Origin: Planctomycetota bacterium
Lineage (GTDB): Bacteria > Planctomycetota > UBA8742 > UBA2392
Assembly (NCBI GenBank): GCA_020425515.1
Contig: JAGQRI010000069.1
Coordinates: 1 to 39,974, forward strand
DNA: 39,974 nt
Direction of reading: 5' to 3'
Shown here piece by piece: positions 24,824 to 32,715 of the stretch (the first letter of the stretch is position 1; every line of letters begins with the position of its first letter). Below the pieces are notes generated by a model. It was given only the letters and a program-made list of their open reading frames with translations. It made no database searches and was not told the origin of the DNA. The translations under genes and the position numbers were made by a program.

Positions 24824-26266
24824 ATGCGAACCGGGCTAGTGCTTCTGACCCTCGTCTTTGCCGTGTGTTTCAATACGCACGTGCGCGCGGACGACGAACC
24901 GGAAACCGAACAGCCGACGTGGGAGTTCACCCTCAACGGCGAATCCTTCGAGCCTCACATCGTTTCGTCGAGGGGTCCGTCGGGGCCGGCTGCACAGGGC
25001 GACCTGTTCTACTTGGAGTCGGTTCTCTGCGCCTTACCCGAACCCGGCAGGTACGAACTCGAAACGGAAGAAGTCAGAGACCGTGCGGAGGTCGTGTACT
25101 GCAAGGATGGCGACGAACGCCGCCTGGTCGCCGCCGAGATCACCTGGACCTACGAAGACAAAGCTGTCGGCCTCAACCCATTGCAGGGTATGAAGCCCAA
25201 AGAGTTGCAGGGCTTGTGGGGGCTGGACGTGGACTGGTGGGACGCCGAGATTGCCAGGCAGGTGGCCGGGCTGACGGGGACCACCGCACTGACAGTCGGC
25301 GCGAAGGCCATGGACCAGAATGGCGACGCGCTGCCCGAGTTGTCGGCGACAACCCGCTGCCTGTGCATCGAGGTGAACGACAACTTCCACGAACGCAAGC
25401 TGGACAAGCTGTCGAAGTTGAAGGCCCTGGCCTGGCTGCGGCTGAACCGAGTCGCGAAACAACCTCTCGACCTTGCCGTGCTGCGCGGGCTGTCCGAACT
25501 CAAGGTACTGGACATCCGCGGCGAATGGATCAAGAACCTGCCCGTGCTGGGCGAGCTGACGGCGCTGCGCCTGCTTCGCATGGACTGGGCCGCCGAGGGT
25601 GAGATCGTCGGCGAAGACGACGAGCGGCACTTCGAGCGCGCTGAGTCCGACATCGGTTTCGTCGCCAGGCTCACGAAACTTGAAGAGCTGTCCTGCGAAA
25701 CCGTGTTGGTACCCGACCTGGCGCCGCTTGAGGCACACCCCGCACTGCGCCGCGTCAATGCAAACTCGTGCGGCGTCACCAAGCTGCCGAAAACGCCGCC
25801 GCCCCACCTGGCCGAGTGCCTGTTGCTCGGAAACGCAGCAACCGAAGCCGACCGCGCCGCGTTCGTGAAGAGCTGCCCCAAGGCCCGGGTGGTCACCTCG
25901 TGGCGCGAGGCCGTTCGCGCGGCACTGAGCGGCATCGACCGCATCCTCTGCCGCACCGGCGGTACCTGCCATCGACGGACTAAACAAGAAAAGGACAAAT
26001 TCGAAATCAAGGACGCCGACGAGATCAAGACGTTCATCGAAACCATCGACGTCGTCGAAGACAACTCCGTCTTCCATTGCATGTGCTGCGGCAACCCGAC
26101 GTTTGAATTCTACCGCGGCGACGAACTGGTGCTGATGCTCGGCTACCACCACGGGCGCAGCATGCGCTGGTTGAACGGCGACTGGCCCGGCGACGCACTG
26201 CTCACCGAGAAGGCCGCGAAGTACATCAATGCCTTGCTCGACATGCATGGCGTCAAGTACGACTAG
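24824..26266 (+). CDS. Exported LRR-like protein with Cys-rich C-terminal domain
   Basis: A protein of 480 residues. Signal peptide MRTGLVLLTLVFAVCFNTHVRA. The middle (about 180-330) has leucine-rich-repeat-like turns (LDKLSKLKALAWLRLNRV, LAVLRGLSELKVLDIRG, LPVLGELTALRLLRMDW, LTKLEELSCETVL). The C-terminal 110 residues contain CMCCGNPTFEFYRGDELVLMLGYHHGRSMRW and GDALLTEKAAKYINALLDMHGV, a compact domain I have seen as unassigned families but cannot name; the CxCCG could bind a metal. The start has a strong site (GGAGGAAG, then ATG). It is downstream of the Pro-rich membrane protein by 24 bases. Role unknown; both proteins are predicted outside the cytoplasm. Confidence 0.75.
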   Translation: MRTGLVLLTLVFAVCFNTHVRADDEPETEQPTWEFTLNGESFEPHIVSSRGPSGPAAQGDLFYLESVLCALPEPGRYELETEEVRDRAEVVYCKDGDERRLVAAEITWTYEDKAVGLNPLQGMKPKELQGLWGLDVDWWDAEIARQVAGLTGTTALTVGAKAMDQNGDALPELSATTRCLCIEVNDNFHERKLDKLSKLKALAWLRLNRVAKQPLDLAVLRGLSELKVLDIRGEWIKNLPVLGELTALRLLRMDWAAEGEIVGEDDERHFERAESDIGFVARLTKLEELSCETVLVPDLAPLEAHPALRRVNANSCGVTKLPKTPPPHLAECLLLGNAATEADRAAFVKSCPKARVVTSWREAVRAALSGIDRILCRTGGTCHRRTKQEKDKFEIKDADEIKTFIETIDVVEDNSVFHCMCCGNPTFEFYRGDELVLMLGYHHGRSMRWLNGDWPGDALLTEKAAKYINALLDMHGVKYD

Positions 26267-26288
26267 GCCCAACTGTCGCGCAATCGGC

Positions 26289-26294
26289 TATACT
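26289..26294 (+). promoter_or_regulatory. -10 hexamer of the exonuclease gene, leaderless
   Basis: TATACT is exactly six bases before the ATG at 26301. A weak GAGGG is present but only one base from ATG, too close to act as a ribosome site. Confidence 0.6.
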
Positions 26295-26300
26295 GAGGGT

Positions 26301-26837
26301 ATGGCGAGGAGCGCCTCCAGTTTCATTGACCCGGTGCCGGGCCCTTTCGTCGCGATCGATTTCGAGACCGCCGACCACTACCCCGATTCCGCCTGCGCCG
26401 TCGGGCTGATCCGCGTCGAGGGCGGGCGCGTGGTGCGGCGCGTGCGCCAGTTCATCCGCCCGCCGCGCGACGTCATGATCTTCACCCACATCCACGGCAT
26501 CACACTGGACTACCTTGAGGACAAGCCCGACTTCGAGCAGGCCTGGCCGGTGCTGGAACCGATCCTCGAAGGCGCCGCGTTCATCGCCGCCCACAACGCC
26601 GGCTTCGACCGCAGCGTGCTCCACGCCTGCTGCGACGCCGCAGGATTGGACAGGCCGGAGCTGCCCTGGGTCTGCACAGTAAGGCAGGCCCGCAACGCGC
26701 TCGGGATCTACCCGGCCAACCTCGCCAACGTCTGCCGCGTGATGGGTTTAAAGCTCAACCACCACGAAGCGCTAAGCGACGCCGAAGCCTGCGCCAGAAT
26801 CGTAATGGCCGCCCGAGTAGCAATGCGCACGGCCTAG
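26301..26837 (+). CDS. DEDDh-family 3'-5' exonuclease (DnaQ-like)
   Basis: A protein of 178 residues, the size of a stand-alone DEDDh domain. The motifs are in order: AIDFETAD (Asp20 and Glu22), the helix THIHGITLDYL, AHNAGFDRSVL (Asp103) and HHEALSDAEACARI (His155, Asp160). These are the metal- and substrate-binding residues of DNA polymerase III epsilon-type exonucleases. The sequence FVAIDFET...DYPDSACAVGLIRVEGG resembles the short DnaQ-like proteins that also carry polymerase or nuclease roles outside replication. The ATG at 26301 was chosen because the upstream frame overlaps the LRR-like gene and has no similarity. It is separated by 34 bases from the preceding gene, yet appears to have its own promoter. 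Confidence 0.9.
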   Translation: MARSASSFIDPVPGPFVAIDFETADHYPDSACAVGLIRVEGGRVVRRVRQFIRPPRDVMIFTHIHGITLDYLEDKPDFEQAWPVLEPILEGAAFIAAHNAGFDRSVLHACCDAAGLDRPELPWVCTVRQARNALGIYPANLANVCRVMGLKLNHHEALSDAEACARIVMAARVAMRTA

Positions 26838-26889
26838 CAGCGTCACTCCCGGTGCAAACGGGGGGTTGGAAGGCGGGCATAAGGGCTGG

Positions 26890-28659
26890 CTATTCAATGG
26901 CCAGGTCAAGCTCTTTCCTTACTGCCGTGATTTTGTTTCGCAGACTTACCCTCTCAGTGCTGTCGCCATTCCGGATTTGGAACACCTTGAGGCTTTTCAA
27001 GGACTCTGCCAATTCTACGAACTTCGCTTCTTCTGCCGGTTTGTACGAAACAATTGACAGGTGTTGTATCGTCGAGTTGGCGAGTGCGCGCAACACATCA
27101 TCCCGAAGAGTTAGCACTCGCAGTTCAAGTGATACGTAGTTCCTCGCGGCCAGTAACTCCGGAATGTCCAAATTGTTTTTGTACTCACTAACAGAAACGC
27201 TCTCTAGCTGCGTCAGAGAGAGAAGAGCCGCTCCAAGGTCTCCCTTTACAACAACGCGGCCCATATTGAGCGTTCGTAGCTGTTTGGCCTTCGACAAAGC
27301 GGCTATGGAATCGGCTGCAATTCCTTCCGCGCCGCTGATGTCGATCGCCTCAACGGTTTGAGACTCGGCCAGGGAGGCTAGTGCTGCACTGGTCAGGGGT
27401 GAAGGACGGGGTATGTCACCAAGCGTGGCTGCAAGCACAATTTTCTTCAAGCTTTTATGAGTGTGTAAAAACTCCAAATGGGAAGCATCTGACAAGGCTC
27501 CGTTATTCGAAGCATTGCCGATCTTTTTACCGATCTGGCCGACACACCCGCTTATGTCCAGTGTTTCGAGACTGGGAAGCGCCATCACGACGTCGGACAG
27601 TATCTTGCTGGTGAAAGTAGAAACATTGTGCGCCGTCAAGACCTTCAGCGTCTTGATGTCTCCAAGTTGGCTGAGATACTCGGGAAACTGAAGCCGAAAG
27701 TTGCGATCATCTCCCCTCGTGCTGAGATGGTTCAGCGGGTAGGTTGGTGTTGGTGGGTACTCATATTCCCACACCTGTGCACTTATGTCCAGTTCCTCCA
27801 GATGCGGTATTGCCGCAATATGTGGTATGCCGAAGTCACCAACATTGATACAGCCGGCAACACATAATCTTCGAAGATTTTTCAGCCTGGGAAGGAATTC
27901 CATCCCATAGTCGGTCACCAGTTTGTTGCCCGCAAGATTCAACTCCTCAATCGGGCTTTCCATCTCGACGAAGCCGGCCAACGCATCATCCGTCACCTGA
28001 GTGCTAGCAAAGCTTTTTAACGTCGGCAATGTGGCAATCCTTAGCGTCGCAGGAAGTGGCAACCGCGGCATGTCCAACACGACCTTCGTAAGCTTCGAAA
28101 GATTGGCGAGGGGGCGCAGCCAGTCATCCACGGCAGGCAGGTCGATCAGCGAGTCCCACGGGGAGTGGCGTATCTCGGAGTCGGCTCTCCCGAAAGTGAT
28201 GAACGTGAAGGTGGTCAGATCCCCAAAGTAGTCAAGACGCAATTTAGACTTGACGTCAAACGCTCCCCAACAGGAGATTTCTAAAACATTCAGGTGTGGC
28301 GAGTTCTTCAGGAGAGTCATCAGCGCCGCAAACTTGATGTCTCCACAGGCGATGCGGAAGCCAACCAATGTCGACGGCAAATTCCGCAGTCTTGAGTCGC
28401 CGTTAGGGTTGATCAGGTGCGATTGAACGATCAATTGCTGAAGGTTCTTGAATCGCGAAAGGTCGTAGACTGCGTCGTCGCGGCCCTCAATGACGAGGCT
28501 GTCAGCATCATCCGGTACGGCCGAGAAGTCGTCCGCTGACGAGACCCTCCAAGAGTGACACGCAATGCTTTCCCAGCGCTTTTCATACTGGGCGTGCAAG
28601 GCGCCGCAGCAGGCCAGGGCTACGATAGTAAGAACGAGGGATTGCGTTTTTCCGAACAT
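26890..28659 (-). CDS. Exported leucine-rich-repeat (RNI-like) protein
   Basis: A protein of 589 residues. Signal peptide MFGKTQSLVLTIVALACCGALHA. The rest is a long array of LRR/ribonuclease-inhibitor-like turns: LPTLKSFASTQVTDDALAGF, IEELNLAGNKLVTDYGMEFL, LKNLRRLCVAGCINVGDFGI, LEELDISAQ, LETLDISGC, VEAIDISGAEGI, LRTLNMGR. Such arrays bind proteins or other ligands. It is predicted to be periplasmic or external. The ATG at 28659 has GAGAGGG eight bases upstream and is preferred over a GTG three codons earlier. The base composition here (28-45 percent GC in parts of the gene) is lower than in neighbours. It is convergent with the exonuclease gene. Confidence 0.8.
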   Translation of the reverse strand: MFGKTQSLVLTIVALACCGALHAQYEKRWESIACHSWRVSSADDFSAVPDDADSLVIEGRDDAVYDLSRFKNLQQLIVQSHLINPNGDSRLRNLPSTLVGFRIACGDIKFAALMTLLKNSPHLNVLEISCWGAFDVKSKLRLDYFGDLTTFTFITFGRADSEIRHSPWDSLIDLPAVDDWLRPLANLSKLTKVVLDMPRLPLPATLRIATLPTLKSFASTQVTDDALAGFVEMESPIEELNLAGNKLVTDYGMEFLPRLKNLRRLCVAGCINVGDFGIPHIAAIPHLEELDISAQVWEYEYPPTPTYPLNHLSTRGDDRNFRLQFPEYLSQLGDIKTLKVLTAHNVSTFTSKILSDVVMALPSLETLDISGCVGQIGKKIGNASNNGALSDASHLEFLHTHKSLKKIVLAATLGDIPRPSPLTSAALASLAESQTVEAIDISGAEGIAADSIAALSKAKQLRTLNMGRVVVKGDLGAALLSLTQLESVSVSEYKNNLDIPELLAARNYVSLELRVLTLRDDVLRALANSTIQHLSIVSYKPAEEAKFVELAESLKSLKVFQIRNGDSTERVSLRNKITAVRKELDLAIE

Positions 28660-28866
28660 ACTTGTCACCCTCTCGATTGAGGTAAACCCATCAAGTCAGC
28701 GTCAAAACAGCCTCGGGCTTGCTCTATTGAAAGCATACATTTCGAGCGGGGTAGAGGCTGGCCGATTTCGCCACTGTAAGGTTGAGGGCGCCGGCGGCTT
28801 TCTGTTTACCGCAACCGCTTGCCTGACCCCGTTGACACCTCTTGTGCGGCGTAACTCGCCCCGACG

Positions 28867-28903
28867 AAAACAGCGGGCCCGGCGCCGTGGGGTGCGCCGG
28901 GCC
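28867..28903 (-). terminator. Intrinsic terminator of the SPFH lipoprotein gene
   Basis: Minus-strand stem GGCCCGGCGC/GCGCCGGGCC (28894-28903 and 28876-28885) followed by GCTGTTTTCG. It sits 38 bases past the stop at 28942. Confidence 0.7.
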
Positions 28904-28941
28904 TTTGCTGGTGCGGGCGGGGCGCCCGCATCACTTGTTGG

Positions 28942-29985
28942 TTACTTGTCCAGGTCGTGGAGCAGGCCTGAACCTGCCGGCAGGATTCGCAGCTCCTTCA
29001 GATTCTTGGCGGCTTCTACCTTGGCGTCTGCTTCCGCCTTTTTGGCGTACAGCTCGGCCTCGAGGGTCAGCGCTTCCTTCTGCTCCAGCTTCAGCTTGGC
29101 CGCTTCGGCTTCCGCGCGGGCGGCGTCGATCAGCATCTGGTTGTGGATCTGATCGGCCTTGGCCTGCTCCTGCGCGGCGACGGTCAGCGCCTCCGACTCG
29201 GCCAGCTTCTTCGCCAGCAGGGTCTTGTTGCGCTCGTCCTGGGCCAGCTTTTCCTGCTTGGCGGTTTCGATGTCCGCCTCGGCCTGGACCTGCTTGTTGA
29301 TCGCCTCCTGGATTTTCGGGTCGTCGAAGCTCAGACCTTCGCTGGCGCCGAAGTAGTCGATCGTGATGCCCATCGGCTCAAACTTCTCGACGGTGGCCTT
29401 TTCGACCTCATCGAACACGCGCGCCTTCTGCAGTTTGCAATCCTCGAGCTTCAGTTGCCCGAAGCGGCTGGCGAGTTCCTTCTGGCAGTAGCCGCGGATA
29501 TTGCTGTCGATGATCTGCTCGAGTTGCTCGCCGTTGAAGTGATACAGGAAGCGCGCGGCGTCCTGCTCCGTGATGTGCGCCATGATGGTCGCGCCGGCGC
29601 TGAAGCCTATGCTGTCCAGCGATTCCACCGCTAGCTTCTGCGAGAGGTTGCTGGTGCCGGTGCTGGGGTCGTCGGTCCATTCGCGCGTCACGGGCGTGCG
29701 CTTCACGGTAATCACGCGTGCCGTCGGGATGTACTCGTAGCTCCACCACATGCGGCCGGTGTCGCGCTCGCGCAGGGGCAGAATCACGCGCGCGGCCGAG
29801 ACCTTGTTGTCTTCAAGGAACTCGATGCTCTTGAACTTGCCCTGCTGGTCGGTGTCTTCGATGTTGATCAGGAACGCGGTTTCGTCCGGCTGGACCTCGA
29901 CGGACTGCTCCAGCCTGGCGGGCCCGCAGCCCGCGAGAAGCATTGCCGGTATCAACATCAACGCCAGTATCTTGGTGGTCTTCAT
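28942..29985 (-). CDS. SPFH/prohibitin-like lipoprotein
   Basis: A protein of 347 residues. The N-terminus MKTTKILALMLIPAMLLAGC is a lipoprotein signal with the acylated Cys at residue 20. A middle region (about 85-240) has the SPFH/band-7 pattern (VKRTPVTREWTDDP, AVESLDSIGFSAGATIMAHI, FDEVEKATVEKFEPMGITIDYFG). A long charged coiled-coil follows (about 250-335, EAINKQVQAEADIETAKQEKLAQDERNK and so on, rich in Ala, Glu and Lys), as in prohibitins and flotillins. Such proteins oligomerise at membranes and are linked to membrane organisation or protease control. GGGAG six bases before the ATG at 29985 supports this start over a longer frame. It is alone, with its own terminator. Confidence 0.8.
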   Translation of the reverse strand: MKTTKILALMLIPAMLLAGCGPARLEQSVEVQPDETAFLINIEDTDQQGKFKSIEFLEDNKVSAARVILPLRERDTGRMWWSYEYIPTARVITVKRTPVTREWTDDPSTGTSNLSQKLAVESLDSIGFSAGATIMAHITEQDAARFLYHFNGEQLEQIIDSNIRGYCQKELASRFGQLKLEDCKLQKARVFDEVEKATVEKFEPMGITIDYFGASEGLSFDDPKIQEAINKQVQAEADIETAKQEKLAQDERNKTLLAKKLAESEALTVAAQEQAKADQIHNQMLIDAARAEAEAAKLKLEQKEALTLEAELYAKKAEADAKVEAAKNLKELRILPAGSGLLHDLDK

Positions 29986-30163
29986 GGCCAACTCCCTGTC
30001 AGAGCCCGCACGGAACAAAGCGCCGCACGGATTCGCTACAACTGAAGTGGACCACACGGGGAAAGCCCGGGCCGTTACAAAGGATTCGTCGCTTTGGACT
30101 GTACGAAACTGCGAGACACACGCATGCTTTCCCGCCTTGCGAGCCTCACCTCTGAGAGCATGC

Positions 30164-30571
30164 ATGAACAAAGAGATCGCTGAGTTCCAGGAGACGCTCG
30201 CACGGGCATTGATCGCCGACGCTACTGACGATTGGCGCCGGATCATCCTTGATGTCGAGGCCGGAAAGGTCGACGGGTATGACGTGGAGAACATCGTGCA
30301 TCTGGTGATTCTGCAGACTGACGATGGCGACTGGCTCTGCGAAGATCAGATTCCACCGGACGACGTCATCGAAACCACCTCCGCATTGAGAGAGGCCTAC
30401 AGCAAGCTAACCGGCGATTGCTGGTCCATCTGCATCCTGACTGTCGAGAACACCGGGAAGTACAGTTTCGATTTTTCGTACGACCAACCAAAACGGCTAC
30501 TCGGAACAGCCGATGAAGCGTGGTACGAACGCACCAACAACTACCTGAAACTTCACCGCCACGAATTGTAG
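30164..30571 (+). CDS. Immunity protein, YezG/DUF600-like
   Basis: A protein of 135 residues. The pattern W-R-x-I-x-L-x-x-E near residue 23, LREAYSKLTGDCWSICILTVENTGKYSFDFSYDQP and WYERTNNYL fits YezG/DUF600-type proteins, which are immunity partners of polymorphic toxins in Gram-positive bacteria. No toxin gene is found next to it. It is cytoplasmic by prediction and lies immediately before a REP half-copy and the RAYT gene, in the same accessory region as several orphan small genes. GAGAG lies five bases before the ATG. The family assignment rests on pattern memory rather than alignment. Confidence 0.5.
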   Translation: MNKEIAEFQETLARALIADATDDWRRIILDVEAGKVDGYDVENIVHLVILQTDDGDWLCEDQIPPDDVIETTSALREAYSKLTGDCWSICILTVENTGKYSFDFSYDQPKRLLGTADEAWYERTNNYLKLHRHEL

Positions 30572-30577
30572 GGCATT

Positions 30578-30600
30578 AAAGGGGTCAGGCTACTTTTTGG
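30578..30600. repeat. REP half-element
   Basis: AAAGGGGTCAGGCTACTTTTT, the recurring half-unit of this region, at the 3' edge of the YezG-like gene and overlapping the end of the RAYT gene. Confidence 0.75.
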
Positions 30601-31453
30601 CCCGCTTGGGTGGCCGGCCGCGGGGGCGCAGGGTTGATTCCAGGCCCAGCCGGCCCGCCGTGGTTTCGCGCCACCTTGGGTTGCCGAAGGGCGCGCCGCG
30701 GTTCACGCTTTCGCGGATCGCTTCCAACTCGGCGGCCTCTTCCTTGTGATTCACGAACTTCAACCACGGCTCCGGCCGCGTTACCGGCCCCCGCCGCAGC
30801 CAGCTTTCGATGGGACGGGCGGTGCGGGTGAAGTCGTCCGGCTCCATGGGGTCTGGCTCCATTTCGGTGCGCTGCAGTTGGCGTGCCGAATTGGTGCCTG
30901 ATCCCTTTAAGCGTGCGCGATTGGGCGAGTCAGCCCCAAGGGGGTCGGACCCCGTCGCACCCTGCCCACTGCTGGAAAAGGGGTCAGGCACCCTGCGGGA
31001 GCCAGACCCCTTTTCCAGCCACGCCGCCGCACTCGACCACGGCCAATCCTGCGCGCACTTCACCAGCCCGGCGCGCACCGGGTTGCGCTCGACGTACCTC
31101 AGCACGGCCAGCAGCGAGCCGTCGCCTTGGATCGGGAACGATTTATAGCGCCCCTGCCACACGTGGCCTGTGGTCTTGTAGTGCCGGTGATAGCGCCGCA
31201 CGTGGCAGGTGGTGGCCCATTGCATCATGCGCGGGAGGTCGCCGTCGCCGCGCGGCCAGGCCACGAAGTGGAAGTGGTTCGGCATCAGGCACCATGCCAG
31301 CAGGCGCATGTCGTGGCGCTCGCAGCCGAGTGAGAGGATACGCAGGAAGGCCTCGTAGTCGGCATCTTTGTGGAAGACAGTCGCCCGGCCGTTGCCACGA
31401 TTGATAACATGGCAGCAAAGATCAGCAGGAGAGTACCGGGCAGGCCGAGGCAT
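30590..31453 (-). CDS. REP-associated tyrosine transposase (RAYT, IS200-like Y1 HUH)
   Basis: A protein of 287 residues. The HUH pair is in LMPNHFHFVAWP (His60 and His62); RYVERNPVRAGLV holds the likely catalytic Tyr120. Other family motifs are CHVINRGNGRATVF, GHVWQGRYKSFPI and WPWSSAAAWL. These are TnpA-REP proteins that nick and join single-stranded REP DNA and usually persist as single-copy genes. Residues about 147-208 form an odd linker with repeated GSG, PDPF and DP motifs; the underlying DNA is REP-like, including a perfect 15-bp inverted repeat (30971-30985/31005-31019). So REP sequence seems to have been built in frame into the gene, and the reading frame stayed open. The C-terminal basic region is KVxxRGRPPKRAKK-like. 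Its 5' end is duplicated at 31517-31604. Confidence 0.9.
   Translation of the reverse strand: MPRPARYSPADLCCHVINRGNGRATVFHKDADYEAFLRILSLGCERHDMRLLAWCLMPNHFHFVAWPRGDGDLPRMMQWATTCHVRRYHRHYKTTGHVWQGRYKSFPIQGDGSLLAVLRYVERNPVRAGLVKCAQDWPWSSAAAWLEKGSGSRRVPDPFSSSGQGATGSDPLGADSPNRARLKGSGTNSARQLQRTEMEPDPMEPDDFTRTARPIESWLRRGPVTRPEPWLKFVNHKEEAAELEAIRESVNRGAPFGNPRWRETTAGRLGLESTLRPRGRPPKRAKK
30971..31019. repeat. REP hairpin inside the RAYT gene
   Basis: Perfect 15-bp inverted arms GCTGGAAAAGGGGTC and GACCCCTTTTCCAGC, separated by 19 bases that themselves contain GGC/GCC. Shorter REP-like pieces (GGGGTCTGG, GGTGCCTGATCCC, GGGGGTCGGACCCC) continue through about 30845-30960. Confidence 0.85.
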
Positions 31454-31667
31454 AAAAGCAGGCTACAAACCGCCAGAAACAGGGCAACAAAAAGTAGCCT
31501 GACCCCCTTTTACTGGCTTTGTGGAAGACAGTCGCCCGGCCGTTGCCGCGATTGATAACATGGCAGCAAAGATCAGCAGGAGAGTAACGAGCAGGCCGAG
31601 GCATGAAAGCAGGCTACAAACCCGTAGAAATAGGGCAACAAAAAGTAGCCTGACCCCTTTTTAGTTC
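31366..31667. repeat. Tandem duplication of 151 bp (two copies)
   Basis: Copy A (31366-31516) and copy B (31517-31667) each hold the RAYT 5' end (CTTTGTGGAAGACAG to its start codon) and then the REP unit with GGCTAC...GTAGCC arms and AAAAAGTAGCCTGACCCC. They differ at scattered single positions (for example TTGCCACG/TTGCCGCG and CCGGG/CGAGC). The offset between copies is exactly 151 bases. Confidence 0.9.
31517..31604 (-). pseudogene. Duplicated 5' fragment of the RAYT gene
   Basis: The first 29 codons of the RAYT gene are repeated (MPRPARYSPADLCCHVINRG then NGRATVFHK). Reading then enters the REP unit of copy A and soon stops. It includes the start codon, so a short peptide could still be made, but no domain is complete. 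Confidence 0.85.
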
Positions 31668-31824
31668 CAACAACCAGTCGGTCCTAGAGAAAGAAACATT
31701 TGTCTTCATGGAGATCATGGCGAACTCAAACAAGTTTAACTGGTCTGAACTGACCCACGCCGCAGAGTATATTAGTGACCTGCGAGTAGATGCAGGTGTG
31801 ATGCGAAGATGGAGGGGCCCATGA
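31663..31824 (+). pseudogene. 3' remnant of an unknown gene, cut by REP
   Basis: Directly after the REP unit the plus strand opens a coding-like frame, ending ...KFNWSELTHAAEYISDL, RVDAGVMRRWRGP and TGA. The TGA overlaps the next ATG as ATGA (31821-31824), so it once was translationally coupled to the small gene behind it. The frame is closed upstream by a TGA within the REP unit; the first ATG is at 31708. It looks like the C-terminal end of a longer protein, the position where a polymorphic toxin tip would precede its immunity gene. The family is not recognised. Confidence 0.5.
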
Positions 31825-32084
31825 GTCCTTCGGAAGGCCAGTTGCCAGAATCTGAATTGAAGAAAGTTGCGAGTGTTGTGCGAGATCATTTTGCACGGCA
31901 CTACCCAAAGAGTGACATGGAGATCCTGAGTATTACCAGGGCTGACCCCAGCGAAGGTGCGGCATTTAATGGGTGGGTAGTTTCGTTCAAACCCGCCTCG
32001 TGGCCTGCGCATTTCGATCCGTCCTCATTCTTTCTGCGAGTACTCTTGCCGGACTTTGAAGTTGTCGACAGGAAGCAGATGTAG
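31821..32084 (+). CDS. Small protein of unknown function, possible immunity protein
   Basis: A protein of 87 residues, soluble, mixed helix and strand (LKKVASVVRDHFARHY, GWVVSFKPASWPAHFDPSSFFLRVLLPDFEVV). No family is recognised. The start at 31821 is supported by GGAGG five bases upstream and by the ATGA overlap with the truncated frame in front. The coupling, the size and the position next to the remnant match an immunity gene that follows a toxin tip, but this is inference. Composition (about 52-55 percent GC) is lower than in the flanking core genes. Confidence 0.6.
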   Translation: MSPSEGQLPESELKKVASVVRDHFARHYPKSDMEILSITRADPSEGAAFNGWVVSFKPASWPAHFDPSSFFLRVLLPDFEVVDRKQM

Positions 32085-32239
32085 CTGTTTTGCGCGATGT
32101 TCAATGAGGGAAGCTGATCTGCGAGGTAGGGTGGACTCCGGGTGATTGGATTCCAAGGACAAGCTTCTCCCCCGCGAGGGACGTGACAAGCTGTCGCGCA
32201 ACAGGAAGAGAGTGAGCTGGCGATCTTCAGGAGGTAGCG

Positions 32240-32563
32240 ATGGAGTCCAGTTCAATCGTGCTTGAGTCATTGTTCGTCAAGGATGATGGACTCGTCGCGA
32301 TCGTCCGCCTGGGGCAGTCACTGTGTGTGCGGGGAGCAGTGGATGTTGCGGCGGAAGGCGGTGCGACCTCGTTGCAGATCAACAACGTATTGTTGTGGTC
32401 GGTAGTCGCCCACTTCTCTCTTGCAAAGCGTTTGTTCGCCGACATTAGGGCTGTTCGAAGCGGGGAGCCTCTTGATCTACCGAAGCTGTACCTCCCGCTC
32501 GAAACCGAAGACTTGCACGAGTTTCTCGAGCACTGGGCGGAAGTACAGGATTCAAGGAAATAG
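32240..32563 (+). CDS. Small protein of unknown function
   Basis: A protein of 107 residues, probably soluble (VAIVRLGQSLCVRGAVDVAAEGG, LLWSVVAHFSLAKRLF, LHEFLEHWAEVQ at the C-terminus). No family is recognised. It has one of the best ribosome sites in the window (AGGAGGTAGCG, then ATG) and no signal peptide. It is separated by 155 bases from the preceding gene, in which no frame longer than about 40 codons is convincing. It belongs to the run of short same-strand genes in this accessory region. Confidence 0.65.
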   Translation: MESSSIVLESLFVKDDGLVAIVRLGQSLCVRGAVDVAAEGGATSLQINNVLLWSVVAHFSLAKRLFADIRAVRSGEPLDLPKLYLPLETEDLHEFLEHWAEVQDSRK

Positions 32564-32568
32564 GAGGA

Positions 32569-32673
32569 TTGTGCGTACACTCCCTGTCCACACCGGAGGC
32601 CTATCCCGGTTTGGTCGCCAGGGGCGACGAACTTCTGGACACATTAGGGCAGTACCTTGAACAGGCTGACTGA
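32569..32673 (+). other. Short coding-like frame with unusual start
   Basis: From TTG at 32569 the frame encodes ...HSLSTPEAYPGLVARGDELL, DTLGQYLEQAD and stops at TGA 32671. The amino-acid usage looks protein-like, and the frame is the same as that of the next gene (32716) beyond the stop. The AGGAGG nearby lies only two bases from the TTG, so the start is doubtful. It may be a remnant or the broken 5' part of the following gene. Confidence 0.25.
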
Positions 32674-32715
32674 CCGGAGCGAAACAGAAAGGAAGTAGTC
32701 CTGCTGAAACCCGGC

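Noticed and set aside
31614-32012. Minus-strand open frame of 132 codons
   Set aside because: It starts inside the small gene and runs into a REP; the coupled plus-strand frames with ribosome sites are a better explanation.
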